In this document: one piece after another, positions 43,289 to 52,327 of the stretch | Position numbering within the stretch: the first letter of the stretch is position 1 | How the letters are laid out: every line of letters begins with the position of its first letter | From: CAYVFC01 sp964450715 | GTDB taxonomy: Bacteria > Myxococcota_A > Polyangia > Polyangiales > JAFGIB01 | Assembly (NCBI GenBank): GCA_964450715.1 | Contig: CAYVFC010000004.1 | Location: 46,255 to 110,254, forward strand | Length of the DNA stretch: 64,000 bases | Direction of reading: 5' to 3' | The notes under the pieces: generated by a model | Database searches by the model: none | Told to the model about the DNA's origin: nothing | Seen by the model: the letters and a program-made list of their open reading frames with translations, nothing else | Translations under genes and position numbers: made by a program

Positions 43289-44956
43289 TTAGTTGCGATA
43301 GGGATTGTCGAAAATATCGGAGGGAGAGGGCTTACGCTCCGGTACGACTCGCTTCGGCTTGTCTTTTTCCCGTCGTACCTCGGTCTTGCGGGTCACCCTG
43401 GAAGAAGTGGTTCGGCTCGCCTTGTCGCGCGTCGGGCGCCTCGTCGCCTTTCTTCGTTCGGTGCGTTTCGCCCGGTCCGCCGCCTTCACGGTCTTCTCCG
43501 GGGCGGAAGCAGCCTTTTCATCTGCTGCGGCCGCCTCGGCAGCTTCGGTGGCTTTCGGCTGGGCCTCGGTTACCGGAACGGGTATGGGTGGCGGAGTGAC
43601 GGCCGGAGCCGGTACGGCATCCCCGGTCGGCTGTAGCGGCGAGGTGGTGATGCCCCCGGTTTCTTTTCCGTCGACGAGCAGCGCCGCCACGCTCGCGCCG
43701 AGAACCAGTATCAGCACGATGCCACCCGCTATCCAGATGGCCTTGCCGCGCTCCATTGCGACGGGTCGCTCCTGCTGGGCGCCTACACCGGTATACGCCT
43801 GCGGCGCCGGGCGGTCCGGTTTCGGTTGGGCGAACAGGGCCGGGGCCGCTTGCTGTTCCACCGGCGGTGGCTTTGCGGGCGTGACCGGCGCCGGTTGTTC
43901 TACGGACGGGGTGGCCGCGGTGACGGCGCGTATCTTCACCGCTTCCACCCCTTTCTTGATGAGCTCCCGGTCGTTGTCGATCTTCTCTACGGCCAGCTGC
44001 TTCACCAGGGTCGCAACCGTACGCTTGTTTCCGATTCCCCCGATGTCGCTCGCCCTTTCCTCGATCTCTTCTACGAAATCGGCGGCGGACTGGTACCGTT
44101 CGTCCGGGTTTCGGGCCAGCCCCTTTGCCAGGATGTCGTCGAAGGGCGCGAGCGCTGGAAGCACTGAGCTGGGCAACGGGATGGGCTCGAGGCAGACCCT
44201 GTTCAGCGTGGCGGCGTGGTTTTCCGCGCGGAACAGCCTCTGTCCGGTCAGGCACTCCCACAGGATGGTCGCCATCGCGAACAGGTCGGAGCGCTGGTCG
44301 GTATAACCTTCCGAGGCGTGCTCTGGTGACATGTAGGCGAGCTTGCCTTTGAATTGCCCCTCGCGGGTGGAGCTGAGGCGGGTCTCGGCCTTGGCCACGC
44401 CGAAGTCCGTCAACCTGGCGATCCCGTCCAACCCCACCATGATGTTCTGCGGAGAGATGTCGCGATGGACCAGGTTGAGCGGTCGTCCCTGGTCATCGGT
44501 CAGCTCGTGCGCGGCGCCTAGCCCGCCCAGCGCATCGACCACGATGCGCAGCGCTGCCCCGGTGGAGAGCCGGCGCACATCGGTCTTGGAGGCCTCTCGC
44601 ATCAGCGCTCCCAGGTGGTCGCCCTCGATGTAGTCCATGACCAAGTAGTAGCCGGCGTCCTGGGTATCGCTGATGTCTATGGTAGCGACCACGTTGGGAT
44701 GACGGATGCGGGCGGCCAGCCGCGCCTCGTCCAGAAACATGGTCACGAACTCTTCCTCGTGCGCCAGGTGGGGATGCAGAACCTTGACCGCGAATAGGCG
44801 CTCGAATCCCGCCACCCCGATGGCACGGGCGATGTATACGGCCGCCATTCCACCGGTGGCGAGCCGAGCCAGCACCTCGTACCTACCTAGCCGTCTTCCG
44901 GCCAGGCTGGCCGCGAAGGGATCGACTTGCTGTTGTATGGGAGCAAACTCGTTCAA
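43289..44956 (-). CDS. Membrane Ser/Thr protein kinase with basic C-terminal tail
   Basis: Eukaryotic-type kinase of 555 aa. The kinase domain (about residues 22-290) has the Gly loop LATGGMAAVY, the ATP Lys in FAVKVL, the catalytic VHRDISPQN, the metal-binding TDFGVAK and the activation-segment AYMSPEHA. One transmembrane segment follows (about 408-430, WIAGGIVLILVLGASVAAL). The outer region is Pro/Ala-rich, then strongly basic, and ends FDNPYRN. The TTG start at 44956 overlaps the upstream stop (TTGA) and AGGGCGAG precedes it. The gene sits between an exported-protein gene and pilC, so I infer a role in pilus control. Confidence 0.93.
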   Translation of the reverse strand: MNEFAPIQQQVDPFAASLAGRRLGRYEVLARLATGGMAAVYIARAIGVAGFERLFAVKVLHPHLAHEEEFVTMFLDEARLAARIRHPNVVATIDISDTQDAGYYLVMDYIEGDHLGALMREASKTDVRRLSTGAALRIVVDALGGLGAAHELTDDQGRPLNLVHRDISPQNIMVGLDGIARLTDFGVAKAETRLSSTREGQFKGKLAYMSPEHASEGYTDQRSDLFAMATILWECLTGQRLFRAENHAATLNRVCLEPIPLPSSVLPALAPFDDILAKGLARNPDERYQSAADFVEEIEERASDIGGIGNKRTVATLVKQLAVEKIDNDRELIKKGVEAVKIRAVTAATPSVEQPAPVTPAKPPPVEQQAAPALFAQPKPDRPAPQAYTGVGAQQERPVAMERGKAIWIAGGIVLILVLGASVAALLVDGKETGGITTSPLQPTGDAVPAPAVTPPPIPVPVTEAQPKATEAAEAAAADEKAASAPEKTVKAADRAKRTERRKATRRPTRDKASRTTSSRVTRKTEVRREKDKPKRVVPERKPSPSDIFDNPYRN

Positions 44957-45975
44957 AAACTCGCCCTGATGGTTGCTATCCCGCCGCCGGCGATGGGTGC
45001 CACACCCATACGGACCTCGGGCTCGCTCTCCGGTTCTCCCGACCAATCGGTGAAGAACAGCGCGATCACTCCGGTCGCCACGGCCACCCCGGCCGTGACC
45101 CCGATCAAAACGTTGGTGAGGACCTCCTTGGACTGCCCCTTGTCGAGAAGGTCCTGCGCCTTTTTCAGCAGCTCCTCGGCGTCGTCGCGGCCCTCGTCCC
45201 TGGCCGTCTTGGCTTCCTCGGCCGCGTCCTCGTAGTCCTGCTTGCCCGACTGCGCGTCGATTCCCACCACGACGGTCGTCACCCCGAGAGCAATAGTCGC
45301 GCCTCCGGCGATGAAGGTGACGATCGGGGGAAGCGGTTTGCGATCGTCGCTCGGTTCCAGATCCCGTCCCGTTCCCCCTCCGGCGTCGCCCCCGTCGTAT
45401 CCGTCATCGATGGCCGTCGTGGTCTGCGGTATTGGCCGCTCGAACAACACCATGCGCGAGTCGCCGGCTATACCCACGACCTCTTCGCGCACGTCGCCGG
45501 TATCAAAGCTGGCTATCAGGGTATGAGGCATGTCCGGCTCCAGGAAAAACGTCGTGTACTCCTGCAGCGTCCCGTTGACCTCCAGCGTACAGCGGTCGCA
45601 GCTCACCTCTACCCGGTAGTAGTTCGGCTCGATTTCCTGCAGCGTCTTGCTGGCGTAATCCACGGCCTGCGTCTCCGTCGCGTACCGTAGGGTTATCTCG
45701 ACGGCCAGGGTACCCGCTCGCGGCTTGTTGCCCGCTTTCAGGTGGGCGCGTATCGCCTGCAGCAGTGCCTGATAGGCCGGTGCCAGGCGGTAAGCGGTCT
45801 CGAACCACTGCGCGGCCTTGGGGAAGTCCTCGGCCAGAAAGGCCGCCGTGCCCCTGTCATACGCCTCGGCAGCGGCCTTGCGGTTCTCTGCTTCGCTCTG
45901 GGCCTGCGCGCTCACCGCCAGGGTGGATACCAGGATGACGACGACGAGAGCCGAAACGATCGATTGTCTAGTCAC
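44953..45975 (-). CDS. Exported protein with TPR-like N-terminus and C-terminal membrane segments
   Basis: Protein of 340 aa with a Sec signal peptide (residues 1-25, LAVSAQAQ). Residues 30-100 form a TPR-like helical pair (AAAEAYDRGTAAFLAEDFPKA). A beta-rich middle (about 115-185) includes a Cys pair CDRC and resembles PEGA-type domains. Two hydrophobic segments (about 218-240 and 288-310) flank a charged coiled coil (DAAEEAKTARDEGRDDAEELL). The stop overlaps the kinase start, so the two are co-translated, which suggests that they act together. A promoter is predicted at 46140-46167. Family not recognised by name, though similar exported TPR proteins are common in myxobacteria. Confidence 0.8.
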   Translation of the reverse strand: MTRQSIVSALVVVILVSTLAVSAQAQSEAENRKAAAEAYDRGTAAFLAEDFPKAAQWFETAYRLAPAYQALLQAIRAHLKAGNKPRAGTLAVEITLRYATETQAVDYASKTLQEIEPNYYRVEVSCDRCTLEVNGTLQEYTTFFLEPDMPHTLIASFDTGDVREEVVGIAGDSRMVLFERPIPQTTTAIDDGYDGGDAGGGTGRDLEPSDDRKPLPPIVTFIAGGATIALGVTTVVVGIDAQSGKQDYEDAAEEAKTARDEGRDDAEELLKKAQDLLDKGQSKEVLTNVLIGVTAGVAVATGVIALFFTDWSGEPESEPEVRMGVAPIAGGGIATIRASF

Positions 45976-46139
45976 GACGTATGAGCTCCTGTCTTAGGAC
46001 ACCTCATCCTTCGGGGAATTGGCCGATTTATCTTCTCTGCGGTGTCGATGAGCTCGCTCCCGCCATTACCGCCGCCCAGGGTCAGAGGCGAATTCCGGCT
46101 AAACGGATCCCTGAGCCGCGAGACCGAAGCCCTCCCCGC

Positions 46140-46167
46140 ATAATAGTGACTTCCCCGGTCCTTACAA
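46140..46167 (-). promoter_or_regulatory. Predicted sigma-70 promoter upstream of the exported TPR/kinase/pilC/pilS run
   Basis: On the minus strand TTGTAA (46167-46162) and TATTAT (46145-46140) are 16 bases apart, with four and five of six consensus matches. The start near 46133 gives a leader of about 158 bases before the gene at 45975. The rest of the 250-base gap to pilT shows nothing else that I can name. Confidence 0.45.
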
Positions 46168-46225
46168 GATTTTCTACTGTACACCTTTTTCACCAGTCTT
46201 CGCGTCCCCCGAGCCCGGTCGACCG

Positions 46226-47332
46226 CTACCTCGCTGCCATGCGATTCGGTTGGGCTACCTTGAGCATCTGGCGTAGCTCATCCGGTTCTTGGGAGTGGGC
46301 GATGGCGTCGTCGAGCGTGATCTGTCCCGATTGAAAGAGCGCTTGCAACGACTGGTTCATGGTCTGCATTCCGCTCTTGGCCTGTCCGGTCTGCATGATG
46401 GAGTAGATCTGGTGTATCTTGTCCTCGCGGATCAGGTTCCGGATCGCGTTGTTCGGAACCATGACCTCGGGCGCCAGAATCCGCCCCCTGCCGTCGGCGC
46501 TGGGCACCAGCAGCTGGGTGATCACCGCTTGCAGCACGAAGGAGAGCTGCGCGCGTACCTGCGGTTGTTGGTGGGGGGGAAATACGTCGATGATGCGGTT
46601 GATGGATTGAACCGCGCTGTTGGTATGCAAGGTAGCGAATACCAGGTGCCCGGTTTCCGAGATGGTGAGCGTCGCCTCGATGGTCTCCAGGTCTCTCATC
46701 TCCCCGACCAGCACCACGTCCGGGTCTTGCCGCAGCACGTACTTGAGCGCTGCCCGGAAACTCTCGGTGTCGTTTTCCACCTCGCGCTGGTTGACGATGG
46801 AAAGCTTGTTCGAGTGCAGGAACTCGATGGGATCCTCGATGGTCAGGATGTGCTTGCGCTTCTCGCTGTTGATCTTGTCGATGATGGAGGCCAGCGTGGT
46901 CGACTTGCCCGAGCCGGTGGGACCGGTGATGAGTATCAAGCCCGAACGTAGACCCGCCAGCTCGCCGACCACCAGCGGCAGCCCGAGCTCCTCGAAGGTC
47001 ATGAATTCAAAGGGGATCTGACGAAAAACCCCGGCGACCGCTCCGCGCTGGATGAACAGGTTGGTGCGGAACCTGGCCAGGCCCTTGACGCCGAAGGAGA
47101 GATCGATCTCGTTGCTCTTCTCGAAACGGACCTTCTGCTCCTCGGTCAGCACCGAGTAGCATAGATGTTTGGTGTCTATCGGCGTGAGCGGCGCGGTTTT
47201 CAGCGGCAACAGGGTTCCGTCGATGCGCAGCTGCGGCGGCGAGCCGGTGGTGATGTGTAGATCCGAAGCGCCCTTGTCCACGACCGCGCGCAGGAGCTGA
47301 TGTAGGTTCAGCTGGGGGCCTTGATTACTCAC
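46226..47332 (-). CDS. pilT: Type IV pilus retraction ATPase PilT
   Basis: Secretion ATPase of 368 aa that depolymerises pili and powers twitching. The N-terminal LHQLLRAVVDKGASDLHITTGSPP, Walker A ITGPTGSGKSTTLAS, the Asp and His boxes (VGEMRDLETIEATL, FATLHTNSA) and the PilT-specific AIRNLIREDKIHQI are all present. The start is GTG at 47332 without an obvious ribosome site; TATATGTGTGA lies across it. It comes 59 bases after the flavoprotein gene and may be transcribed with it. pilB, which often neighbours pilT, is absent. Confidence 0.97.
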   Translation of the reverse strand: MSNQGPQLNLHQLLRAVVDKGASDLHITTGSPPQLRIDGTLLPLKTAPLTPIDTKHLCYSVLTEEQKVRFEKSNEIDLSFGVKGLARFRTNLFIQRGAVAGVFRQIPFEFMTFEELGLPLVVGELAGLRSGLILITGPTGSGKSTTLASIIDKINSEKRKHILTIEDPIEFLHSNKLSIVNQREVENDTESFRAALKYVLRQDPDVVLVGEMRDLETIEATLTISETGHLVFATLHTNSAVQSINRIIDVFPPHQQPQVRAQLSFVLQAVITQLLVPSADGRGRILAPEVMVPNNAIRNLIREDKIHQIYSIMQTGQAKSGMQTMNQSLQALFQSGQITLDDAIAHSQEPDELRQMLKVAQPNRMAAR

Positions 47333-47391
47333 ACATATAAGGTTACGCGCGCTCTTTGCAGAAAGCTAGCCACAAGCCGCTCGCCGGTACA

Positions 47392-48927
47392 TCAGATTTC
47401 TACCTTTGTCCACAACCCCCTACACATCCGCTCTTTGGAACGATCGGAACGGCTGATGATTCGGGCCACGGACCAGGCGGCCAGCATCGCCCCTTCCGTA
47501 CCCAGCGCTGGGACGACCTGACCGCTGCAGAGCAGCAACCGGTCGATCGGGGAGCGGACGGGCAGGGCGCAGAGCCCCAGCGCCGAGGTCACCGGGTAAG
47601 TATGGACGGCCGGCATGGTCGCCGGCCCTCGACGGTATCTCCCGGGCAGGCGTTCGGCCGGGACGCGTACGAATTGCGGAGGGCGCCCGTCGTGCGGCGA
47701 GTCGACCAGCAAGAGGTGCTCTTCCAGGAAGGGCACCAGCTCACCCAGGGACGCCAGCAAACGCTCGCGAACCGTATCTAGGTAACCGTCCTCGTCCTCC
47801 ACCTCGCGTCGGGGCAGGAGCGCCTGTACGCAGAGCAGCTGCCTGTTCTCGTCTATGCTCGACGACTGTACCCGCAGGGCGTTTTCCCCTGTATAGGGCA
47901 TTTCCGCGCTTCTCGCGTAGAACACGGTGCGGCCCATACCCACGGGTAAACCTTTCTTCATCACCACCAGGTTGAGCGTGTACCGGTAGTGGCTGAGACC
48001 GGGCTCTCCGATCTGCTCGAACAGCTCCTCGAATTTCGTCCGCTCGGCAAGGGTCTCGAGTAAGTCGGCAAGCTCGATACCCGCCACGACGTGTCGACAG
48101 CCGATCTCCTCGCCCGTGGTCTGTAGTCGCACGCCGCATACCCCTCCGCGGTTCTCGACGATGGTGTCGACGCGGTCCTCCATACGAACCACGCCGCTGT
48201 TGGCGAGCGTCCGTTCCTGGAGCAGCTGGTGGAGCGTTTCCGTGCCGTCGCGCAATGACATGGCCCCATCGTGCCAGTTAGCGTACAGGCGGAGGAACCC
48301 GAGGGCGTTGAGCTGTTCGGGGTCGATGCGGCTGGCGAACGAGGCCGGCAACCCGGCGGCCAGTCGGAAGGGATGCTCTTCCGGGAACTCCGCCAGCGGC
48401 TTCGGCCCCTTTTCCAGGCGGTCGAGCAGCTGTTGACCCCCGGCGCGGGAGAACTCGCGACGTTCCAGGAAGGTCTCCGGGGGCCAGACCAGATCGCGTT
48501 CGACTACCCGGTCGAACTCCTTCGATACCCGGTCGACGTTCCGGTAGAACTCGTCGATCGACCGTTTTACCTTGGAGAACTCGCGCCCGATCTCCTTCTG
48601 GCGCCTGGCCTCGTCCCGCGGCATGTCGAGGCGGTGGCCGGGAAGCGCCAGCTGAAAGGCGGGGTCCAGCGGGGTCGCCAGGCGTCGAAGCCGCTGCCGG
48701 AGCCCCAGCTCAGAAAAGATCCGTTTCGCTATGGGCGTCCGCGCGCCGATGAAGGTATGTGGGACGCGGGGGAGCTGGAGAACTCCCAGCGGGTAGGTCT
48801 CCGGTAAAAAACCGTGCCCGAGCAGCAGAACGCGGAATCCCCGCCTGGCCAACAAGGCCGCGCAGAAACGGGGGGCCAGGCTCCCACCTAAAACGACCAC
48901 GTCGTAATAGCTCGACGGCGAATCCAT
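47392..48927 (-). CDS. FAD/NAD(P)-binding oxidoreductase-like protein with degenerate nucleotide motif
   Basis: Protein of 511 aa resembling carotenoid desaturase/amine-oxidase-type flavoproteins. The N-terminal dinucleotide motif is VVVLGGSLAPRFCAALLARRG (about residues 9-29), which lacks the second and third Gly of GxGxxG. The C-terminal FAD contact is SGQVVPALGTEGAMLAAWSVARI. A long helical insert with KVKRSIDEFYRNVDRVSKEFD lies at about 125-150. The ATG is five bases after the purN stop, so it belongs to the purM-purN transcript. The substrate and whether it is active are unknown. Confidence 0.75.
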   Translation of the reverse strand: MDSPSSYYDVVVLGGSLAPRFCAALLARRGFRVLLLGHGFLPETYPLGVLQLPRVPHTFIGARTPIAKRIFSELGLRQRLRRLATPLDPAFQLALPGHRLDMPRDEARRQKEIGREFSKVKRSIDEFYRNVDRVSKEFDRVVERDLVWPPETFLERREFSRAGGQQLLDRLEKGPKPLAEFPEEHPFRLAAGLPASFASRIDPEQLNALGFLRLYANWHDGAMSLRDGTETLHQLLQERTLANSGVVRMEDRVDTIVENRGGVCGVRLQTTGEEIGCRHVVAGIELADLLETLAERTKFEELFEQIGEPGLSHYRYTLNLVVMKKGLPVGMGRTVFYARSAEMPYTGENALRVQSSSIDENRQLLCVQALLPRREVEDEDGYLDTVRERLLASLGELVPFLEEHLLLVDSPHDGRPPQFVRVPAERLPGRYRRGPATMPAVHTYPVTSALGLCALPVRSPIDRLLLCSGQVVPALGTEGAMLAAWSVARIISRSDRSKERMCRGLWTKVEI

Positions 48928-48932
48928 TCATC

Positions 48933-49604
48933 TCAGGACTTGACGGCCATGGAGAAAAGGATCTCCGAGTTATCATCGTCTTTCTGTCGGATACGCAAGG
49001 TCGGTTCTAGCACCACCCTCCCCCTGGCGATGCGATCGATTACCTCGGGCAACAGAAGGTGCTCTGCTTTTTGTATCCGTTCGTGCAGGCTCTCACGGTC
49101 GTCGTCCGGCGCGACGCGGACCGCCGCCTGGGCGATAATGGGGCCGGTATCCACGCCGGCATCGACCACGTGTACGGTGGTACCGGTCAGCCGAACTCCT
49201 GCCGCCAGGGCGAGCCCGGGGCCGTCGGTACCCGGAAAGAGCGGCAGCAGCGCCGGGTGGATGTTGATGATGCGGCCCGGAAAGCGCCGCAGCATCTCCG
49301 GTCCCACCACCTTCATGAATCCGGCCAGCACGACCAGATCGGGAATGAACCCGGCGACCGTCTCGGCTAGGGCCACGTCCCAGGCCGCCCGGTTCCCGTA
49401 GTCCGTCAGCTTGACCACAGCCGTGGGGATCTTCCGGCTGGCGGCGAAGGCCAGACCCTTGGCCCCGTCGTTGTCGCTGATAACGGCGGATATATGCGCC
49501 AGGCACTTTCCGTCGTCGATGGCCTGGCAGATCGCCTGCAAATTCGTGCCGGTCCCGGAGATGAGAACAGCGATGGATAGGTTTCTGTCTCGCGCCCGTA
49601 CCAC
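48933..49604 (-). CDS. purN: Phosphoribosylglycinamide formyltransferase
   Basis: Folate-dependent GAR transformylase of 223 aa (purine step 3). The N-terminal IAVLISGTGTNLQAI, the catalytic Asn-His-Asp set in INIHPALLPLFPGTDG, and TVHVVDAGVDTGPII are typical. I chose the GTG at 49604, preceded by AGGA at eight bases and lying ten bases after the purM stop; a longer frame would overlap purM. A C-terminal extension of about 15 residues (NSEILFSMAVKS) is slightly unusual. Confidence 0.95.
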   Translation of the reverse strand: MVRARDRNLSIAVLISGTGTNLQAICQAIDDGKCLAHISAVISDNDGAKGLAFAASRKIPTAVVKLTDYGNRAAWDVALAETVAGFIPDLVVLAGFMKVVGPEMLRRFPGRIINIHPALLPLFPGTDGPGLALAAGVRLTGTTVHVVDAGVDTGPIIAQAAVRVAPDDDRESLHERIQKAEHLLLPEVIDRIARGRVVLEPTLRIRQKDDDNSEILFSMAVKS

Positions 49605-49614
49605 GGTTGTTTTC

Positions 49615-50658
49615 CTAGATAAATCGTACAAGTGCGTCGTCGGACGTCTCCCCTGCGGAGCGGACCGATCCAATCCGCCAGGCCGTTTCTCCGCTCGACC
49701 GCAGGGCTTCCAAGACGGCGTCGGCGCTCTGCTGTCGGACGACGAACACGAAGCCGATTCCCATGTTGAACGTCCGGTACATTTCCTCTTCCGCGATCAC
49801 GCCGATTTCTGCCGCGACGTCGAAAATCCGAGGACGTTGCCAGGCGCCCGGATCCAGCTCAACCCCGAGCCCGCGGGGCAGTATGCGCGGGATATTACCG
49901 GGCAGCCCTCCGCCGGTGACGTGGCACATGCCGCGAACGGCCTCGGTCGCCAGCGCGATCCGTACAGCCTTCACATAGATCCGTGTCGGGCGCAACAGGA
50001 TTTCGCCGAGTGTTTCGCCCAGCTGGTTCGCTCCGTCCTGGAGCTTCCAGCCCGCCGTTTCCAGAAAAACCTTGCGGGCCAGCGAATAACCGTTGGAGTG
50101 CAGCCCGCTGGAGGCCAGGCCCAGCACCGCGTCGCCTTCCCGGATACCGCCGCCGTCCACCACCCGGCGGCGATCTACCACGCCGACCGCGAAGCCCGCC
50201 AGGTCGTACTCCCCTTCGGCGTACATCCCGGGCATCTCGGCGGTCTCTCCGCCGATCAGCGCGCACTCGGCCTGAAGGCAGCCGTCGGCGATACCTTTGA
50301 CGACGCTCTCCGCGCGGTCGAGGTCGAGCTTCCCGGTGGCGAAGTAGTCGAGGAAGAACAGCGGGCGCGCGCCGATGGTGATGATATCGTTGACACACAT
50401 GGCAACCAGATCGATGCCGACGGTGTCGTGTCGGTCCGCCTGAAAAGCGACTTTGAGCTTGGTTCCTACCCCGTCGGTGCCGGAGACCAGCAAGGGCTCC
50501 TGCAGCCCCGCGGGCAGCGCGCAACACCCGGCGAAACCTCCGATTGAGCCGACGATCTCAGGAATGCGGGTTCGTGCCGCCAGGGGCTTGATTCGGTCGA
50601 CCAGCCTGTCGCCGGCGTCGATGTCGACGCCGGCGTCGCGATAGGTGAGACCCGTCAT
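49615..50658 (-). CDS. purM: Phosphoribosylformylglycinamidine cyclo-ligase
   Basis: AIR synthetase of 347 aa (purine step 5), ATP-dependent. The N-terminal TYRDAGVDIDAGDRLVDRIKP, GTDGVGTKLKVAF and MCVNDIITIGARPLFFLDY are diagnostic, as are LIGGETAEMPGMY and HVTGGGLPGNIPRIL. It lies 16 bases after the PEGA-like gene and before purN, so transcription from upstream is likely. Confidence 0.97.
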   Translation of the reverse strand: MTGLTYRDAGVDIDAGDRLVDRIKPLAARTRIPEIVGSIGGFAGCCALPAGLQEPLLVSGTDGVGTKLKVAFQADRHDTVGIDLVAMCVNDIITIGARPLFFLDYFATGKLDLDRAESVVKGIADGCLQAECALIGGETAEMPGMYAEGEYDLAGFAVGVVDRRRVVDGGGIREGDAVLGLASSGLHSNGYSLARKVFLETAGWKLQDGANQLGETLGEILLRPTRIYVKAVRIALATEAVRGMCHVTGGGLPGNIPRILPRGLGVELDPGAWQRPRIFDVAAEIGVIAEEEMYRTFNMGIGFVFVVRQQSADAVLEALRSSGETAWRIGSVRSAGETSDDALVRFI

Positions 50659-50674
50659 GTTCTCTGTTTCTATT

Positions 50675-52243
50675 CTAGTACGGGTTATCCGATACGAAGC
50701 CGGCCCCGCGTTTGCGGGAGCGGGTGGCGGTGCTCTTGACGCGTTTACGGGGGGTACGCGGTCGAGCCGTTACGGTCCGCGCGGGCGTCTTCGGCGCCGG
50801 CGGGGGGGAGACCGTCGGCGGCTTCGCTAGCGGCGACAGCACCAGCGAGACGGTCCGGTCCCCGTCGAAAGAGACCATGCGCGATTGCTCGACGTATCCT
50901 TCCGCGCTCGCCGAGAAACGGTGCTCGCCGCCGCGCGCCACCCAAGCGTCGAAAGGATTGGGGACCGCCGATCCATCGAGGCTCAGTCGGGCCGACGCCG
51001 GAGAGGTGGTGATGCGGATGTGCACGGCGTTGCGCTGGGCCTGCTTTCTGGTAGGCGCGGTCCGGGGGACGTTCGGTTTTGCTTCCGGCGATGGCGCCGG
51101 GAGCGACGCGGTCGCCTGCCCGGCGGAAGCGAGCGGCGGCTCGGTTTCGGCCTCGTTCGCTGCGGACGGTTCGAGCGCCGGCTCGGCGGGCTGGGCTTCG
51201 GTTTCCGCTTCGACTTGCTGCGGGACCGCTTCGGTCTGCTGAACCGGAAGAGCCGGAGCCGCCGACGAAGCCGGTTCATCCGCCGGCGTCGGCGCGGTTT
51301 CGGCTCGCGCCTCTTCGGGCAACTCGTGCTCCTGCGTGGCGACCGAGATGGATATCCCGATCAGCAGCGCTACCGCCGCGGTCGAGGCCGCGGCCAGCAG
51401 CAGGGTCTTCCGGTTGTCTTTTGACACGGGAAGCTCGGGCAACGCCTCCCCGTCGATGTCGCTATCTCTGGCCCCCGCATCGGAGGCGGCTTCCTCCAGC
51501 GCGCTTCCGGTCGTCGGCGCAACCTGCTTCGCGAACAGGTCGGCCAGCTCCGGCTCGTCGGCCGCTTCCCACGAGGGCCGGAACGAGTCGGCGAAGCGCT
51601 CGGCGTCGAAGGCCGATAGCTCCGACGATGGTTCCGCGGGCTGCGGTGGTTCCTCTTCGCCTGTAGCATCCCCGGTCTGTATCGACGGGTCCGATTTCCT
51701 CCTGGTGAGCTCCATGGCCTCCTGCTCCAGCGTCGGATCGACCAGGATAGTGGCGGATGGCTCTCCTGAGTGCGTTGCCCGCTGTTGACCCTCTTGGGGC
51801 CGCTCATCGGTGGGCTCCGATGCCTCGGCCCGGGGCTCGCCCTCCGGCTCGCTCGCCTCGGGGCTTTCGGCGACGCTTTCAGCGGTCGGCTCGGCCTGGT
51901 TCTGCTGCTGCGCCTCGACCGGAGCTGCTTCCTCGGCGGCTCGCTCCGTTTCGGCTTCTCCCTTGGGCTCGCCGGCTCTCTCTGGCTTCTCCGAGGCGTC
52001 CGTTTCGCTCGCGGCCCGCTCTTCCGCCTGTTTCTGCAGGGAATGCTTCGGCTGCGGCTCGCCACCGTCATCCGACCGCGGTTGCTCCGCGGGCGCGGCC
52101 CGTTCCGGTTCGCCGGCGCTCGACCCGTGCTCGGCCACCCGTTTGTCGGTTTCGCCCGGCGGGCCGTTCTCTTCAGGCTCCGCTAGCGAGGTTCCAGTAT
52201 CCGGTTTCCCGGTATCGCTTTCGATGCTCATGCCGTTTGCCAT
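50675..52243 (-). CDS. PEGA-domain membrane protein with acidic N-terminal region
   Basis: Protein of 522 aa. Residues 1-210 are acidic, low complexity (Glu/Ala/Pro/Ser) and probably disordered. One transmembrane segment (about 282-302, TLLLAAASTAAVALLIGISIS) follows. A Glu/Pro/Ala-rich outer linker leads to a PEGA-type beta domain (about 415-470, IRITTSPASARLSLDGSAVPNPF, EGYVEQSRMVSF). The last 45 residues are Arg/Lys/Pro-rich and end VSDNPY, like the kinase tail. PEGA domains are thought to bind cell-surface structures. I start at the ATG at 52243; another ATG lies at 52231. The palindrome ACACATATGTGT sits immediately upstream. Confidence 0.8.
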   Translation of the reverse strand: MANGMSIESDTGKPDTGTSLAEPEENGPPGETDKRVAEHGSSAGEPERAAPAEQPRSDDGGEPQPKHSLQKQAEERAASETDASEKPERAGEPKGEAETERAAEEAAPVEAQQQNQAEPTAESVAESPEASEPEGEPRAEASEPTDERPQEGQQRATHSGEPSATILVDPTLEQEAMELTRRKSDPSIQTGDATGEEEPPQPAEPSSELSAFDAERFADSFRPSWEAADEPELADLFAKQVAPTTGSALEEAASDAGARDSDIDGEALPELPVSKDNRKTLLLAAASTAAVALLIGISISVATQEHELPEEARAETAPTPADEPASSAAPALPVQQTEAVPQQVEAETEAQPAEPALEPSAANEAETEPPLASAGQATASLPAPSPEAKPNVPRTAPTRKQAQRNAVHIRITTSPASARLSLDGSAVPNPFDAWVARGGEHRFSASAEGYVEQSRMVSFDGDRTVSLVLSPLAKPPTVSPPPAPKTPARTVTARPRTPRKRVKSTATRSRKRGAGFVSDNPY

Positions 52244-52327
52244 TGACACATATGTGTACCGGCGCAGCTCGTTTTGTCGGCCAAAAAAACATAGCATCAT
52301 CGAAAGTGAGGCGGTAGACCCGGGGCG

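Noticed and set aside
52243..52248. Perfect TTGACA on the plus strand before the amidase gene
   Set aside because: No acceptable -10 hexamer lies 16-18 bases downstream, and the sequence spans the start codon of the opposite gene.
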